In this document: positions 1 to 6,574 of the stretch, piece after piece | Layout: each line of letters starts with the position of its first letter | Position numbering within the stretch: the first letter of the stretch is position 1 | Origin: an uncultured Treponema sp. | GTDB taxonomy: Bacteria > Spirochaetota > Spirochaetia > Treponematales > Treponemataceae | Reading direction: 5' to 3' | Length of the DNA stretch: 17,324 bases | Assembly: GCA_937901865.1 (NCBI GenBank) | Contig: CALDID010000066.1 | Coordinates: 1-17,324, forward strand | Notes under the pieces: model-generated | Databases searched by the model: none | What the model was told of the DNA's origin: nothing | What the model saw: the letters and a program-made list of their open reading frames with translations, nothing else | Position numbers and translations under genes: made by a program

Positions 1-10
1 TTTCTAATTT

Positions 11-55
11 TATTCCCGTGAATAAACAAATAAAATATTCACGGGAGTATATAAT
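11..55 (+). promoter_or_regulatory. Promoter P1 with paired near-palindromic operators
   Basis: TATTCCCGTGAATA at 11-24 is followed at 36-49 by its near-exact reverse complement (TATTCACGGGAGTA, one mismatch). A TATAAT -10 box sits at 50-55, directly against the second copy. No good -35 hexamer lies at the expected spacing (27-32 is CAAATA). The 14-mer is itself nearly symmetric (TATTC-N4-GAATA), as expected for a dimeric regulator. The same element recurs at 5668 and 9631, also next to TATAAT boxes. The two copies could also pair as a 14-bp hairpin with an 11-nt loop, but no T-run follows, so a terminator is unlikely. The promoter would serve the gene starting at 78. Regulatory function is inferred from position and recurrence. 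Confidence 0.65.
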
Positions 56-77
56 ATCAATCAGATAGGGGGAACTT

Positions 78-1247
78 ATGGATTGGAATGGGTTCAGAGC
101 AAAGCATACTTTGACTACTTTGCGGGAGTTGGTCGGCGGATATTATTTGATGCGCCGAATAGAAGACGGTATCTGTGCAGAGCAGTATGACGCAGAAGAA
201 AAACGTATGGAAAAACTTCTTAAGAAGTTTTTTACAGGAAAGTTCTTTGTACAGTTGCAGGACTTTTCGGGATACGGAAAGATTCTTTCTGCGTTCTGGG
301 AGTTCTTGTGGGACGAAGGTATCGGGGTATGCAATGCTTATGCTTCTTCAGCCGATGAAAGCAATAGGGTGTTCCGTAGTTCGTGCTACACGGGCTGGGT
401 ACGCTTGCACGGCAGCAAGCAGAGGGAAGTGTTAAAAATCATTCGTAAGGTGGGGGCTATCCGAAGCAGGAAAGTTCAAAACACTTTGGAAGATTTGGAC
501 GACTATCTTAACGGGCATTACAGCCCAAAGAAGACAGAACAAAAAGACAAGTATCTTTTCACAGACTTGGTGTTGTGGAAAGACGTATGCAAGAAGCTCA
601 AGAAGAGCAAGGAGTACGATGAATTGGAACAGGAACAGGCAAAGGTTGTGCAGGATAACGCACAGGAAGAGCAGGTTGTACCGCAGGTTGTGGCAGTACA
701 GATTGAAAAAGAGTCTGAATTGGAGGCAGAGAATATGGAAAACGATACGGAAAAGAAGTCTGAAGAAGTGAAGCAGGAACAAAAGCCTACTAAGGCAGAT
801 GCTTTAACGCCCGTTGAGGAAGCGAAGATGGCAGAGGAAATTGATACTCGCTACAAAGAAGCGAAGCAGAAACACGCGGAAGCAAACCGCCGATACAAAG
901 AGAAACAGGCGAAGGAACAAGCCGAACTCACTGAAACTTGCGTGAAGGTGATTGCCTTGCTGAAACGGATTGAGATGTGGGAAGAGTTGAGCGAGAAAGA
1001 AAGAACAGCCTTGCTGAAGTATGCTTACAAGCCGACAGGCAACAGCATTGTCCGCAAGGTGTTCGGCGATACAATCAACATCGGCGACACGGTAACGGTG
1101 GAGCAGGTGTTCCGCATTACACAAATGGGTATCAAAGAGTTCAAGAAGAAACTCGATGAGTGGCAAGAGAAAGAAGGTGTCGAGGTTGAGTACAAGGAAA
1201 ATCCCGACAACATTTTTGCAAGCACTTACACGATTGTAAAGTGCTAG
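78..1247 (+). CDS. Hypothetical coiled-coil protein, 389 aa
   Basis: I do not recognise this family. The ATG follows a clear AGGGGGA ribosome site and is the first gene after promoter P1. Residues 1-180 look globular, with many aromatics (W76, F73, W107, W167). Residues 180-250 are a low-complexity Glu/Gln/Lys linker. Residues 250-310 are strongly charged and helical (runs of K, E, A, Q), a probable coiled coil. Residues 310-389 form a second compact region rich in hydrophobics. First position in an early/replication operon suggests a regulatory or replication-accessory role, but no motif supports a specific one. The next gene is 45 nt away, separated by a hairpin. Confidence 0.85.
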   Translation: MDWNGFRAKHTLTTLRELVGGYYLMRRIEDGICAEQYDAEEKRMEKLLKKFFTGKFFVQLQDFSGYGKILSAFWEFLWDEGIGVCNAYASSADESNRVFRSSCYTGWVRLHGSKQREVLKIIRKVGAIRSRKVQNTLEDLDDYLNGHYSPKKTEQKDKYLFTDLVLWKDVCKKLKKSKEYDELEQEQAKVVQDNAQEEQVVPQVVAVQIEKESELEAENMENDTEKKSEEVKQEQKPTKADALTPVEEAKMAEEIDTRYKEAKQKHAEANRRYKEKQAKEQAELTETCVKVIALLKRIEMWEELSEKERTALLKYAYKPTGNSIVRKVFGDTINIGDTVTVEQVFRITQMGIKEFKKKLDEWQEKEGVEVEYKENPDNIFASTYTIVKC

Positions 1248-1253
1248 ACACAA

Positions 1254-1276
1254 TGCAAGGGCTTTAAGCCCTTGCA
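1254..1276 (+). repeat. Intergenic hairpin upstream of secreted-protein gene
   Basis: TGCAAGGGCTT, one central T, then AAGCCCTTGCA form a perfect 23-base palindrome, giving a stem of at least 9 bp with a 5-nt loop. It starts 7 nt after the stop of the preceding gene and ends 16 nt before the next ATG. No T-run follows, so it is not a standard terminator. It may be an mRNA-stabilising or processing hairpin. Similar hairpins occupy other gene gaps in this window. Confidence 0.6.
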
Positions 1277-1292
1277 AACAGGAAGGTTTACT

Positions 1293-1781
1293 ATGAAAAA
1301 GATTATTGCGTTGGTTATGCTGTGTGTACTGCTTGGCTTTGCAGCACACGGTGAGGACGTTTATGGAGAGCATCTTAATGCGCTTACACTCCGTTTCTTA
1401 AACGAAGATATTCTGCCCGAAGCGCGAAGAGAACTGCACGATGTGGACAGAAACGGGGAGATTGTTTGTCTTGATTATGCGGTAACATTCTACAGAGTAT
1501 GGAAGAGGTGTTTTAAGGGTGCGCATTATCGGGATATTCGGTTGGTTGTTAATCGCAATCCGAATGTCAAGATTGGAAACGAAATCTTTACTCATATCTA
1601 TATGGAGATACAATATATAGACACGGACAATGATTGGGAAGTAAAGTGGTACAAGTTGGATTCCAATGTAGTGCGCGACGGTATTATACAGACACCTGCC
1701 AAAGCATTTGGCAAGTTGTATGACCCTGCTTATGATATTTACACAGAACAAGAGAAATGGCTGAAGAAAGCGAAATACTAA
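1293..1781 (+). CDS. Secreted protein, possibly transglutaminase-like cysteine protease fold
   Basis: The ATG at 1293 (GGAAGG site, 6 nt spacer) is preferred to an in-frame TTG at 1272, because it puts a signal peptide at the N terminus: MKK, a hydrophobic core at residues 4-17, then AHG|ED as a plausible signal peptidase I site after G20. The mature part has a pattern seen in transglutaminase/papain-like folds: C59 in VCLDYA at the start of a helix, H101 in THIYMEI on a strand, and D123 in YKLDSN, matching the usual Cys-His-Asp order and spacing. There is no lipobox. The protein is 162 aa. Family assignment is by motif only. Export from a phage-infected cell suggests an envelope role such as superinfection exclusion or wall modification (inference). 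Confidence 0.6.
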   Translation: MKKIIALVMLCVLLGFAAHGEDVYGEHLNALTLRFLNEDILPEARRELHDVDRNGEIVCLDYAVTFYRVWKRCFKGAHYRDIRLVVNRNPNVKIGNEIFTHIYMEIQYIDTDNDWEVKWYKLDSNVVRDGIIQTPAKAFGKLYDPAYDIYTEQEKWLKKAKY

Positions 1782-1791
1782 GGAGAACACT

Positions 1792-1950
1792 ATGAAAGAC
1801 TTTTCTGAAGAATGCGAAGGCTGTCCATTTGCGACAGGGGATTTTGTTATGACATCTGAATACTTGGCAGAGTTCAAGTGTCAGTGTGGGTGTGAGTCTA
1901 ACTGCTCATACTTGGATAGGGCAAGAGAGTTTATTGAGGAGGCAGAATAA
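1792..1950 (+). CDS. Small Cys-rich protein, 52 aa
   Basis: A short ORF with ATG at 1792 and an AGGAGA ribosome site 5 nt upstream. Its TAA overlaps the next ATG by one base (TAATG), a coupling common in this window. It has six cysteines, C8, C11 (CEGC), C30, C32, C34 and C38, and an acidic C-terminal helix. The spacing suggests one small zinc-binding site, but no named finger family fits. Product unknown. Confidence 0.7.
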   Translation: MKDFSEECEGCPFATGDFVMTSEYLAEFKCQCGCESNCSYLDRAREFIEEAE

Positions 1951-2267
1951 TGGAGTTTGATTTGAGTAAGGTGTATACGTCAGTCAACGCTGATGAGTTG
2001 CACGAGGGTGATGTTGTGTGTGTTGCTGACTCATTGAGTCTGCTAAAGATAAACGTGCGAAATAATACAGTTGCACAGATTATTTCGATTGAGTCCGAAG
2101 ACAGTTGTTTCAGATTTGAGGTAGGCGTTGGACGTTTTAATTTAGCGTACCTTGTTAGTCCAGCCCAAAAAGGATTTTCAGATATCGACGAAGATTATTT
2201 CCCAAAGCGCAGTGTTGATTTTACGATGTTCAGTGAGCAGAGAACAAGCACGGGGGCTACGAAATGA
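1950..2267 (+). CDS. Hypothetical protein, 105 aa
   Basis: Translationally coupled to the upstream Cys-rich ORF (TAATG) with GAGGAGG just before the start, and overlapping the next gene by ATGA. It is soluble and acidic with no membrane segment. The N-terminal stretch KVYTSVNADELHEGDVV resembles small phage proteins of unknown function whose first half looks like a short beta-rich fold. No catalytic motif is visible. Confidence 0.75.
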   Translation: MEFDLSKVYTSVNADELHEGDVVCVADSLSLLKINVRNNTVAQIISIESEDSCFRFEVGVGRFNLAYLVSPAQKGFSDIDEDYFPKRSVDFTMFSEQRTSTGATK

Positions 2268-2596
2268 ACTTAAAACTTCAAGCAGAAACAGAGTACGACA
2301 AGAACATAACTACACTTGCTAACGTACAAGCAAAGTGTAGGTTCTGTCGATTGAAGGGGGCTTGCAAGGCTGGCGATTGTGCGACTTGCAAGACGAAGCA
2401 AGCCTATGACACTTGCTATAATGCTATGGCAATGTGCGATAGGCTTAGAGTTGACGACACGGCATCAACAGTGTTTTATAATCTGAAACACAATTACGCG
2501 ATGGACAAAATGACTAAGCGGGCAGCGTCTGGATTTATAGTTTGGTTTGTCATAACAGTTGGTATGGCTTTACTCGCAGCATTACAGGGGGTGTGA
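2264..2596 (+). CDS. Cys-rich protein with C-terminal membrane anchor, 110 aa
   Basis: It starts in an ATGA overlap with the preceding gene. The N-terminal half carries seven cysteines (C25, C28, C34, C39, C42, C51, C58), including CRFC and CATC pairs that could bind one or two zinc ions. Residues about 89-108 (GFIVWFVITVGMALLAALQG) are a clear transmembrane helix, preceded by a basic KRAAS, which suggests a cytoplasmic Cys-rich domain tethered to the membrane. Family unknown. It sits in a run of small accessory-type genes before the helicase. Confidence 0.75.
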   Translation: MNLKLQAETEYDKNITTLANVQAKCRFCRLKGACKAGDCATCKTKQAYDTCYNAMAMCDRLRVDDTASTVFYNLKHNYAMDKMTKRAASGFIVWFVITVGMALLAALQGV

Positions 2597-2598
2597 TT

Positions 2599-2949
2599 AT
2601 GGATTTTCACTATCAGTTGGAAAACGAAGACAATGATATGTTGTTCAATGTTGAAGGATGGGTTCCAGATATTGACGACATTCGCTATAGAGAATTACGA
2701 TTTGGAACGGTAGATTTTGACTACTGGGAAGAATACGAGAAGCAGAACGAGCCTACAGTAGAGGGTACTTGTGAGGTAGAAGTTGGTCGCGCCATTGATG
2801 GCGACGGCGAAAGTTATGAAGTGGAGCGCATCACAATTAAAAGCATATTTAATGATGCAGGTGAGCCTGTGAGCGAGGAACTCAAGCGGCTTGTGCAAGA
2901 CAAGTTGGACAACTCGGTGCAAGACCAGTTGGATATGCTGACGTACTAG
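2599..2949 (+). CDS. Hypothetical acidic protein, 116 aa
   Basis: The ATG at 2599, with GGGGGTG 7 nt upstream and only 2 nt after the previous stop, is the likely start. An in-frame start further upstream would bury this gene in its neighbour. The protein is very acidic with alternating hydrophobic residues, for example the strand-like VEGTCEVEVG and YEVERITIKS, and a C-terminal helix (EELKRLVQDKLDNSVQDQLDML). It has no cysteine cluster or membrane segment. I do not recognise the family. Confidence 0.75.
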   Translation: MDFHYQLENEDNDMLFNVEGWVPDIDDIRYRELRFGTVDFDYWEEYEKQNEPTVEGTCEVEVGRAIDGDGESYEVERITIKSIFNDAGEPVSEELKRLVQDKLDNSVQDQLDMLTY

Positions 2950-2963
2950 GGAGGGAGGAACAA

Positions 2964-3131
2964 ATGAGCAGAGCGTGGAAGTATACTATCTACGCTCTGT
3001 TGTTTATACTGTTTATGACAGTGAAACATCAGAGCGATGGTATCAAGTCTTTACAGACAAGAATTGAAAGGCTTGAAAACGGTGAGTGCTTGATTGATAC
3101 GGAGGACGAGTATGTATATCAAGAAGATTAA
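2964..3131 (+). CDS. Small membrane protein with short coiled coil, 55 aa
   Basis: The ATG at 2964 follows a strong GGGAGGGAGG site. Residues 5-20 (WKYTIYALLFILFMTV) form a single transmembrane helix. A heptad-like stretch follows (IKSLQTRIERLENGE), then an acidic tail. The layout resembles small phage membrane proteins such as spanin or holin-accessory subunits, but its place in the early operon makes a lysis role doubtful. It overlaps the next gene by 20 nt in another frame. Confidence 0.7.
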   Translation: MSRAWKYTIYALLFILFMTVKHQSDGIKSLQTRIERLENGECLIDTEDEYVYQED

Positions 3132-3432
3132 AGGCAAAGGTATATACGCTAACAGTATGTACATTGCTAAATGGAACGAGCGCATAAGTACGTTGCGGTT
3201 CAGCGATGTGTACGGGATTTACAAAAGCCCTAGCCTAAAAAATCTCCGCAAACAAGCAGAGATTATAATGCGAATGATTGATAGTCGCGGTGGCTACGGT
3301 AGGATTCTGGATTATGATGTTGATACATTTAGCTACGGCTACTTGAGATTGACAAACAAAGGTTATACACTCACCGTATATATGCAATGTGATGATGTGT
3401 ATGAAATACCAATCGAGATTGAGTGGGAGTAA
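3112..3432 (+). CDS. Hypothetical protein, 106 aa
   Basis: The ATG at 3112 has GGAGG at 3101-3105 with a 6-nt spacer, which decides it over an in-frame upstream codon. The protein is basic at the N terminus (YIKKIKGKG) and rich in Tyr and Gly, with a central helix (SLKNLRKQAEIIMRMID) and an acidic end. No known motif. Its stop is 1 nt before the helicase ATG, and the GAGTGGGAGT at its end doubles as the helicase ribosome site. Confidence 0.75.
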   Translation: MYIKKIKGKGIYANSMYIAKWNERISTLRFSDVYGIYKSPSLKNLRKQAEIIMRMIDSRGGYGRILDYDVDTFSYGYLRLTNKGYTLTVYMQCDDVYEIPIEIEWE

Positions 3433-3433
3433 A

Positions 3434-5113
3434 ATGAAAAAGAGTTATTATTCTTATGTGCCATACAATAAAGAGCCTGTAATGACTCCGTATGGACATC
3501 AGTTGGAAGCCATTTCAAAGTTCAGAGATAGCGATACTGCTGCCTTGTTCTTTGAAATGGGGTGTGGAAAAACCTTTACTACATTGTGTCTTGCAGAAGA
3601 CAAGTTCCGCAGAGGATTGATTAAAGGTATTCTGGTGATTGCACCGAACGATGTACATCGTCAGTGGTATGACGACGTAGTTGATGGTGTTGCGATTGGC
3701 GGCAAGGTTTACAAAGAAATGGGGGTAGACCTTGAAGCACAATGCGTAGGCGGGCGGGGTGGCGCGAAAGACATTTGCGAGTTTGAGTATGCAGATACAT
3801 TCAAGTTCGTAAGTGTAAACATTGATACATTCAGCCAGCCGACTAAGTGGCAAAAGATTGTGGAATGGGCAAGGAGTCAGCCGACAATGATTGCTATTGA
3901 CGAAGCAACTTGTATCAAGAATCCCGACAGCAATCGTTCAAAGAGATTGCTTTACGAGTTCAATAACATTTTGTCGAAGGACAGAAGGGGAAGACCATTG
4001 CTACACGCAAAGAATGAGAATACAAAGTACAGATGTATTCTCACGGGAACGCCTGTAACGAACGGAACTGTTGATTTGTGGGCTTTAATGGAGTTTCTAA
4101 AGCCCAATTATTTCGGCAGGAATTATTATAACTTCCGCTCATATTACTGTATGTATACAGTGTTAAAGGCATCGGAGAATAGAGAGCGGGAAGTTCAGAT
4201 ACCTTTGACAGAGAAAACGTGGGAAGGTATTCAGAGTTGTAGAGATTACGACACGGCGTTCTATTACTTTGGAGTATCGCAGGATACATATTTTACAGTC
4301 AAGCACCAAGCAAAGTTTCAAGGAGCATACAAACACGCCGATGAACTGAAACTTGCTATAGAGCCTGTAAGTATGTTCAAGCGATTGACAGAGTGTATGG
4401 ATATGCCAGAGCAGACATACACAATCCGCAATGTCGGGATGTCAGATGTTCAAAAGAAAGCCTACAAGTCAATGGAAAAAGAACTTATGACTACTTACAA
4501 AGGCAAAGTAATGACAGCAAAGAACACTCTTGTTGCCGCAATGAGATTGCAGCAGATAAGCGACGGCTTTATTGTCAACACGGAACAGCAGTGGATTGAA
4601 AATGCTGACGACGAAGAGCAGGATTTAATGCCTAACGAGATACAATGGTTGGGGGAGAGTTGCCCTAAACTTGATGCGTTGATGAGAGATGTAGCAGAGA
4701 GCGACAAGCCGTTACTGATTATGACAAAGTATTCAGCAGAAGCGGCAAAGATATATGACCTATGCTGCAAGGCTGGCTATAGGACGGGCTTGTTTACGGG
4801 CTGGAAAGTTGTAGGCGGTGTGGAAGATTTCAAGGCGGGCAAGTTGGATATACTTGTTGCTAACACAAGTAAGATTGCAAGAGGATTTAACTTGCAGATT
4901 TCACATACAATTCTCTTTTATTCAAACTCTTTCTCAATGGAAGTACGGCAGCAGGCAGAGTTCAGAACATTCAGAATGGGGCAGAAAGAAAAGTGTGTGT
5001 ATGTAGATTACATTGCATCTGGTGTTGATGAAGTAATTTACAATGCGCTGAAGTTGAAAAAGGAATTGCTTGATTATATCAGAACAGAAAAGCCTGTAGA
5101 CTTTATATTTTAG
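3434..5113 (+). CDS. SNF2-family DEAD/DEAH-box helicase (DNA translocase)
   Basis: 559 aa counted from ATG 3434, chosen because it directly follows the ribosome site and the previous stop. Superfamily 2 motifs appear in order: Walker A MGCGKT (42-47), motif Ia ILVIAPNDV (66-74), DEAT box (156-159), LTGTP motif III (203-207), then the C-terminal RecA lobe with motif IV-like PLLIMTKYS (426-434), motif V ARGFNL (482-487) and motif VI QAEFRTFRMGQ (507-517). The LTGTP and FRMGQ forms are typical of SNF2-like ATPases, which move along double-stranded DNA. Phages often carry such a protein beside replication and nuclease genes, as here with the HNH-like gene 9 nt downstream. It probably acts in replication initiation, recombination or fork restart (inference). 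Confidence 0.93.
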   Translation: MKKSYYSYVPYNKEPVMTPYGHQLEAISKFRDSDTAALFFEMGCGKTFTTLCLAEDKFRRGLIKGILVIAPNDVHRQWYDDVVDGVAIGGKVYKEMGVDLEAQCVGGRGGAKDICEFEYADTFKFVSVNIDTFSQPTKWQKIVEWARSQPTMIAIDEATCIKNPDSNRSKRLLYEFNNILSKDRRGRPLLHAKNENTKYRCILTGTPVTNGTVDLWALMEFLKPNYFGRNYYNFRSYYCMYTVLKASENREREVQIPLTEKTWEGIQSCRDYDTAFYYFGVSQDTYFTVKHQAKFQGAYKHADELKLAIEPVSMFKRLTECMDMPEQTYTIRNVGMSDVQKKAYKSMEKELMTTYKGKVMTAKNTLVAAMRLQQISDGFIVNTEQQWIENADDEEQDLMPNEIQWLGESCPKLDALMRDVAESDKPLLIMTKYSAEAAKIYDLCCKAGYRTGLFTGWKVVGGVEDFKAGKLDILVANTSKIARGFNLQISHTILFYSNSFSMEVRQQAEFRTFRMGQKEKCVYVDYIASGVDEVIYNALKLKKELLDYIRTEKPVDFIF

Positions 5114-5122
5114 GAGTGAGGA

Positions 5123-5467
5123 ATGACACAGCGAGAGAAAGCAAAGTTTCGATATTCAGATGAGTGGAAAGATTTCCGCAGTTTGTGCAAAAAGGAATCG
5201 GGTAATGTTGATTACATTACAAGAGAGCCTTTAACGCAGCGGGGCTGGGAGTTACATCATCTGGACGTAACGAAAGACGGGTACACGCAGATAGGAAACA
5301 AGGCGGATTTTATTTGCGTGAATCACTCGACACATCTTTGTTTGCATTATCTATATGATATTGTAAGCAAACTGTCGGACAAAGAAGCAGATATTGCTTT
5401 GACTGGAATCTTTGATAGATACAGAACTGTTCTAAAGGAGATGCGAGCGAAATGTCATACGGACTAA
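5123..5467 (+). CDS. HNH-like endonuclease family protein, 114 aa
   Basis: It follows the SNF2 helicase after 9 nt with an AGGAGTGAGG ribosome site. The core WELHHLD (42-48), N67 in FICVNHSTHL (63-72) and H75 in CLHYLY fit the H...N...H arrangement of a beta-beta-alpha metal nuclease, and are close to small phage HNH-like proteins ending in a His-x3-His helix. The usual zinc-holding CxxC pairs of classic HNH proteins are absent. It could be a nicking or branch-processing partner of the helicase, or an inactive structural relative. Catalytic activity is not proven by sequence. Confidence 0.6.
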   Translation: MTQREKAKFRYSDEWKDFRSLCKKESGNVDYITREPLTQRGWELHHLDVTKDGYTQIGNKADFICVNHSTHLCLHYLYDIVSKLSDKEADIALTGIFDRYRTVLKEMRAKCHTD

Positions 5468-5691
5468 AGCAAGGACGATTTCCTGCAATGATTGCGGGGA
5501 GTCGGAATCAATCGTCGCAACATTCTGTTGAGTACAAATGGTATTGCTTTTACAGAATGTTAGTAGCGGAGGATTGGTATCATAAAATGTTTTGGTATCT
5601 GGAAGGAACAAAAAGAGTTGACACGTTGACCGACGGACAGAGAAAACTTCTGCATAACAAGAACTATTATTCCCGTGAATATATTAAATGA
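5452..5691 (+). CDS. Hypothetical protein, 79 aa
   Basis: It overlaps the HNH-like gene by 16 nt, with GGAGATGCGAG upstream. It is rich in Tyr, Trp and Lys (YKWYCFYRMLVAEDWYHKMFWYLEG), with no known motif. Its last codons contain the regulatory 14-mer TATTCCCGTGAATA (5668-5681), so the coding end and the promoter of the next unit share sequence. Probably a short DNA- or protein-binding factor; function unknown. Confidence 0.65.
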   Translation: MSYGLKQGRFPAMIAGSRNQSSQHSVEYKWYCFYRMLVAEDWYHKMFWYLEGTKRVDTLTDGQRKLLHNKNYYSREYIK

Positions 5692-5704
5692 CAAGTGATA
5701 TAAT
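5668..5704 (+). promoter_or_regulatory. Promoter P2 with operator copy
   Basis: The exact 14-mer TATTCCCGTGAATA lies at 5668-5681, and TATAAT lies at 5699-5704, 17 nt later. The -35 position (5676-5681, TGAATA) falls inside the operator, so bound protein would either block polymerase or replace a weak -35 contact. The promoter would drive the unit starting at 5735, whose RBS is AGAGGTG. Confidence 0.65.
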
Positions 5705-5734
5705 ACGGGATATATCATAGACAAGAGGTGTAGT

Positions 5735-6034
5735 ATGGTAAAGCCAGAGGAATTGAGGGCGAAGGTTAGAGAGCAAATGCAGAGCATTTGCGAAAAGGAA
5801 GTTGCTGTTATTTGCGATATGTACGAATGGGTGTATGAAGCAACAGAAGGTATGCCAGAGGAGCAGCGGGAGGAGGTTGTTGAGCAGTCTATAAAATTGC
5901 TATTCAATCAGATGGACGAATCAGTTGCTTTAATGCAAAACAATCTAAAGCAATTTATGAAGTCGGATAACCTTGACAAGATAAAAGAAAAGGTGAAGGG
6001 ATTTAACGGGGGAAAGAAAGATGCAAAGCTTTGA
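5735..6034 (+). CDS. Hypothetical protein, 99 aa
   Basis: First gene of unit 2. It is almost wholly helical and acidic at first (PEELRAKVREQMQSICEKE), with a Lys/Gly-rich end (KEKVKGFNGGKKDAKL). It has two cysteines and no motif. It overlaps the next gene by 14 nt. It may be a small partner of the helix-rich protein that follows; function unknown. Confidence 0.7.
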   Translation: MVKPEELRAKVREQMQSICEKEVAVICDMYEWVYEATEGMPEEQREEVVEQSIKLLFNQMDESVALMQNNLKQFMKSDNLDKIKEKVKGFNGGKKDAKL

Positions 6035-6566
6035 TTATATGTTTGAAGGGATGGAACAGCAGGACAAGAAGGTGCTGTCGAACTTGTCGAAGATGGGGCA
6101 ACAGTTAAAGAAGTTGCAGGAAGTGATGGACAAAAAAGAGGAGGAGTACGAGAGAGCGAAGAAAGAGTTTCAGCATTTTGCGAACGTGGTATTGCCGCAA
6201 CAGATGTATGCGGCTGGTGTTGATAGCGTAACGCTGGCAGGTGGCGGGAACTTGAAAGTAAAATATAATTACTATTGTCAGCCGAACAAGAACGCGGAAG
6301 ACAGAAAGGTAATTGCGGATTGGCTGCAAGCACACAATGGAGGACACTTGATAGAGGAATCTGCGAGTGTATCTCCTGATGATATTGCTTTGTTAAAGCA
6401 GAGTGGAATACCTTATGCAGAGTGTTCTAACATAAACACCTTAAAACTCAAGGCGTTCTTGAAAGACGGCATAGGAGTTACATCTGGGCAGCAGCAGTTT
6501 ACGCTTGAAGATATACCTAAGTGTATACATTTTCAAGTTGTGCCTACGGTAGAGATAAGTGAATAA
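6021..6566 (+). CDS. Phage replication-associated coiled-coil protein, 181 aa
   Basis: Residues 14-58 are a long charged coiled coil (QDKKVLSNLSKMGQQLKKLQ and on). A domain with a small beta part follows (VDSVTLAGGGNLKVKYNYY, 67-85), then WLQAHNGGHLI (101-111) and LKLKAFLKDGIGV (141-153). This layout matches a widespread phage family usually found next to primase, helicase and ssDNA-binding genes and mostly annotated as hypothetical. It lies 8 nt before the helicase-primase, so a replisome role is likely (context inference). No enzymatic motif. Confidence 0.7.
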   Translation: MQSFDYMFEGMEQQDKKVLSNLSKMGQQLKKLQEVMDKKEEEYERAKKEFQHFANVVLPQQMYAAGVDSVTLAGGGNLKVKYNYYCQPNKNAEDRKVIADWLQAHNGGHLIEESASVSPDDIALLKQSGIPYAECSNINTLKLKAFLKDGIGVTSGQQQFTLEDIPKCIHFQVVPTVEISE

Positions 6567-6574
6567 GAGGTTGT

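Noticed and set aside
11..49. Terminator hairpin at the left edge
   Set aside because: The repeat pair can fold, but there is no T-run and the same motif recurs singly at other promoters, so an operator is more likely.
1272..1292. TTG start for the secreted protein
   Set aside because: It would put seven extra residues before the signal peptide, and its site would lie in the hairpin; ATG 1293 fits better.
804..1373. 189-codon minus-strand ORF
   Set aside because: Lies opposite the 389-aa and secreted-protein genes, with no homology pattern and no start signal.
4037..4047. Another partial operator-like CACGGGAA
   Set aside because: Inside the SNF2 helicase coding sequence; only the core matches and there is no promoter.
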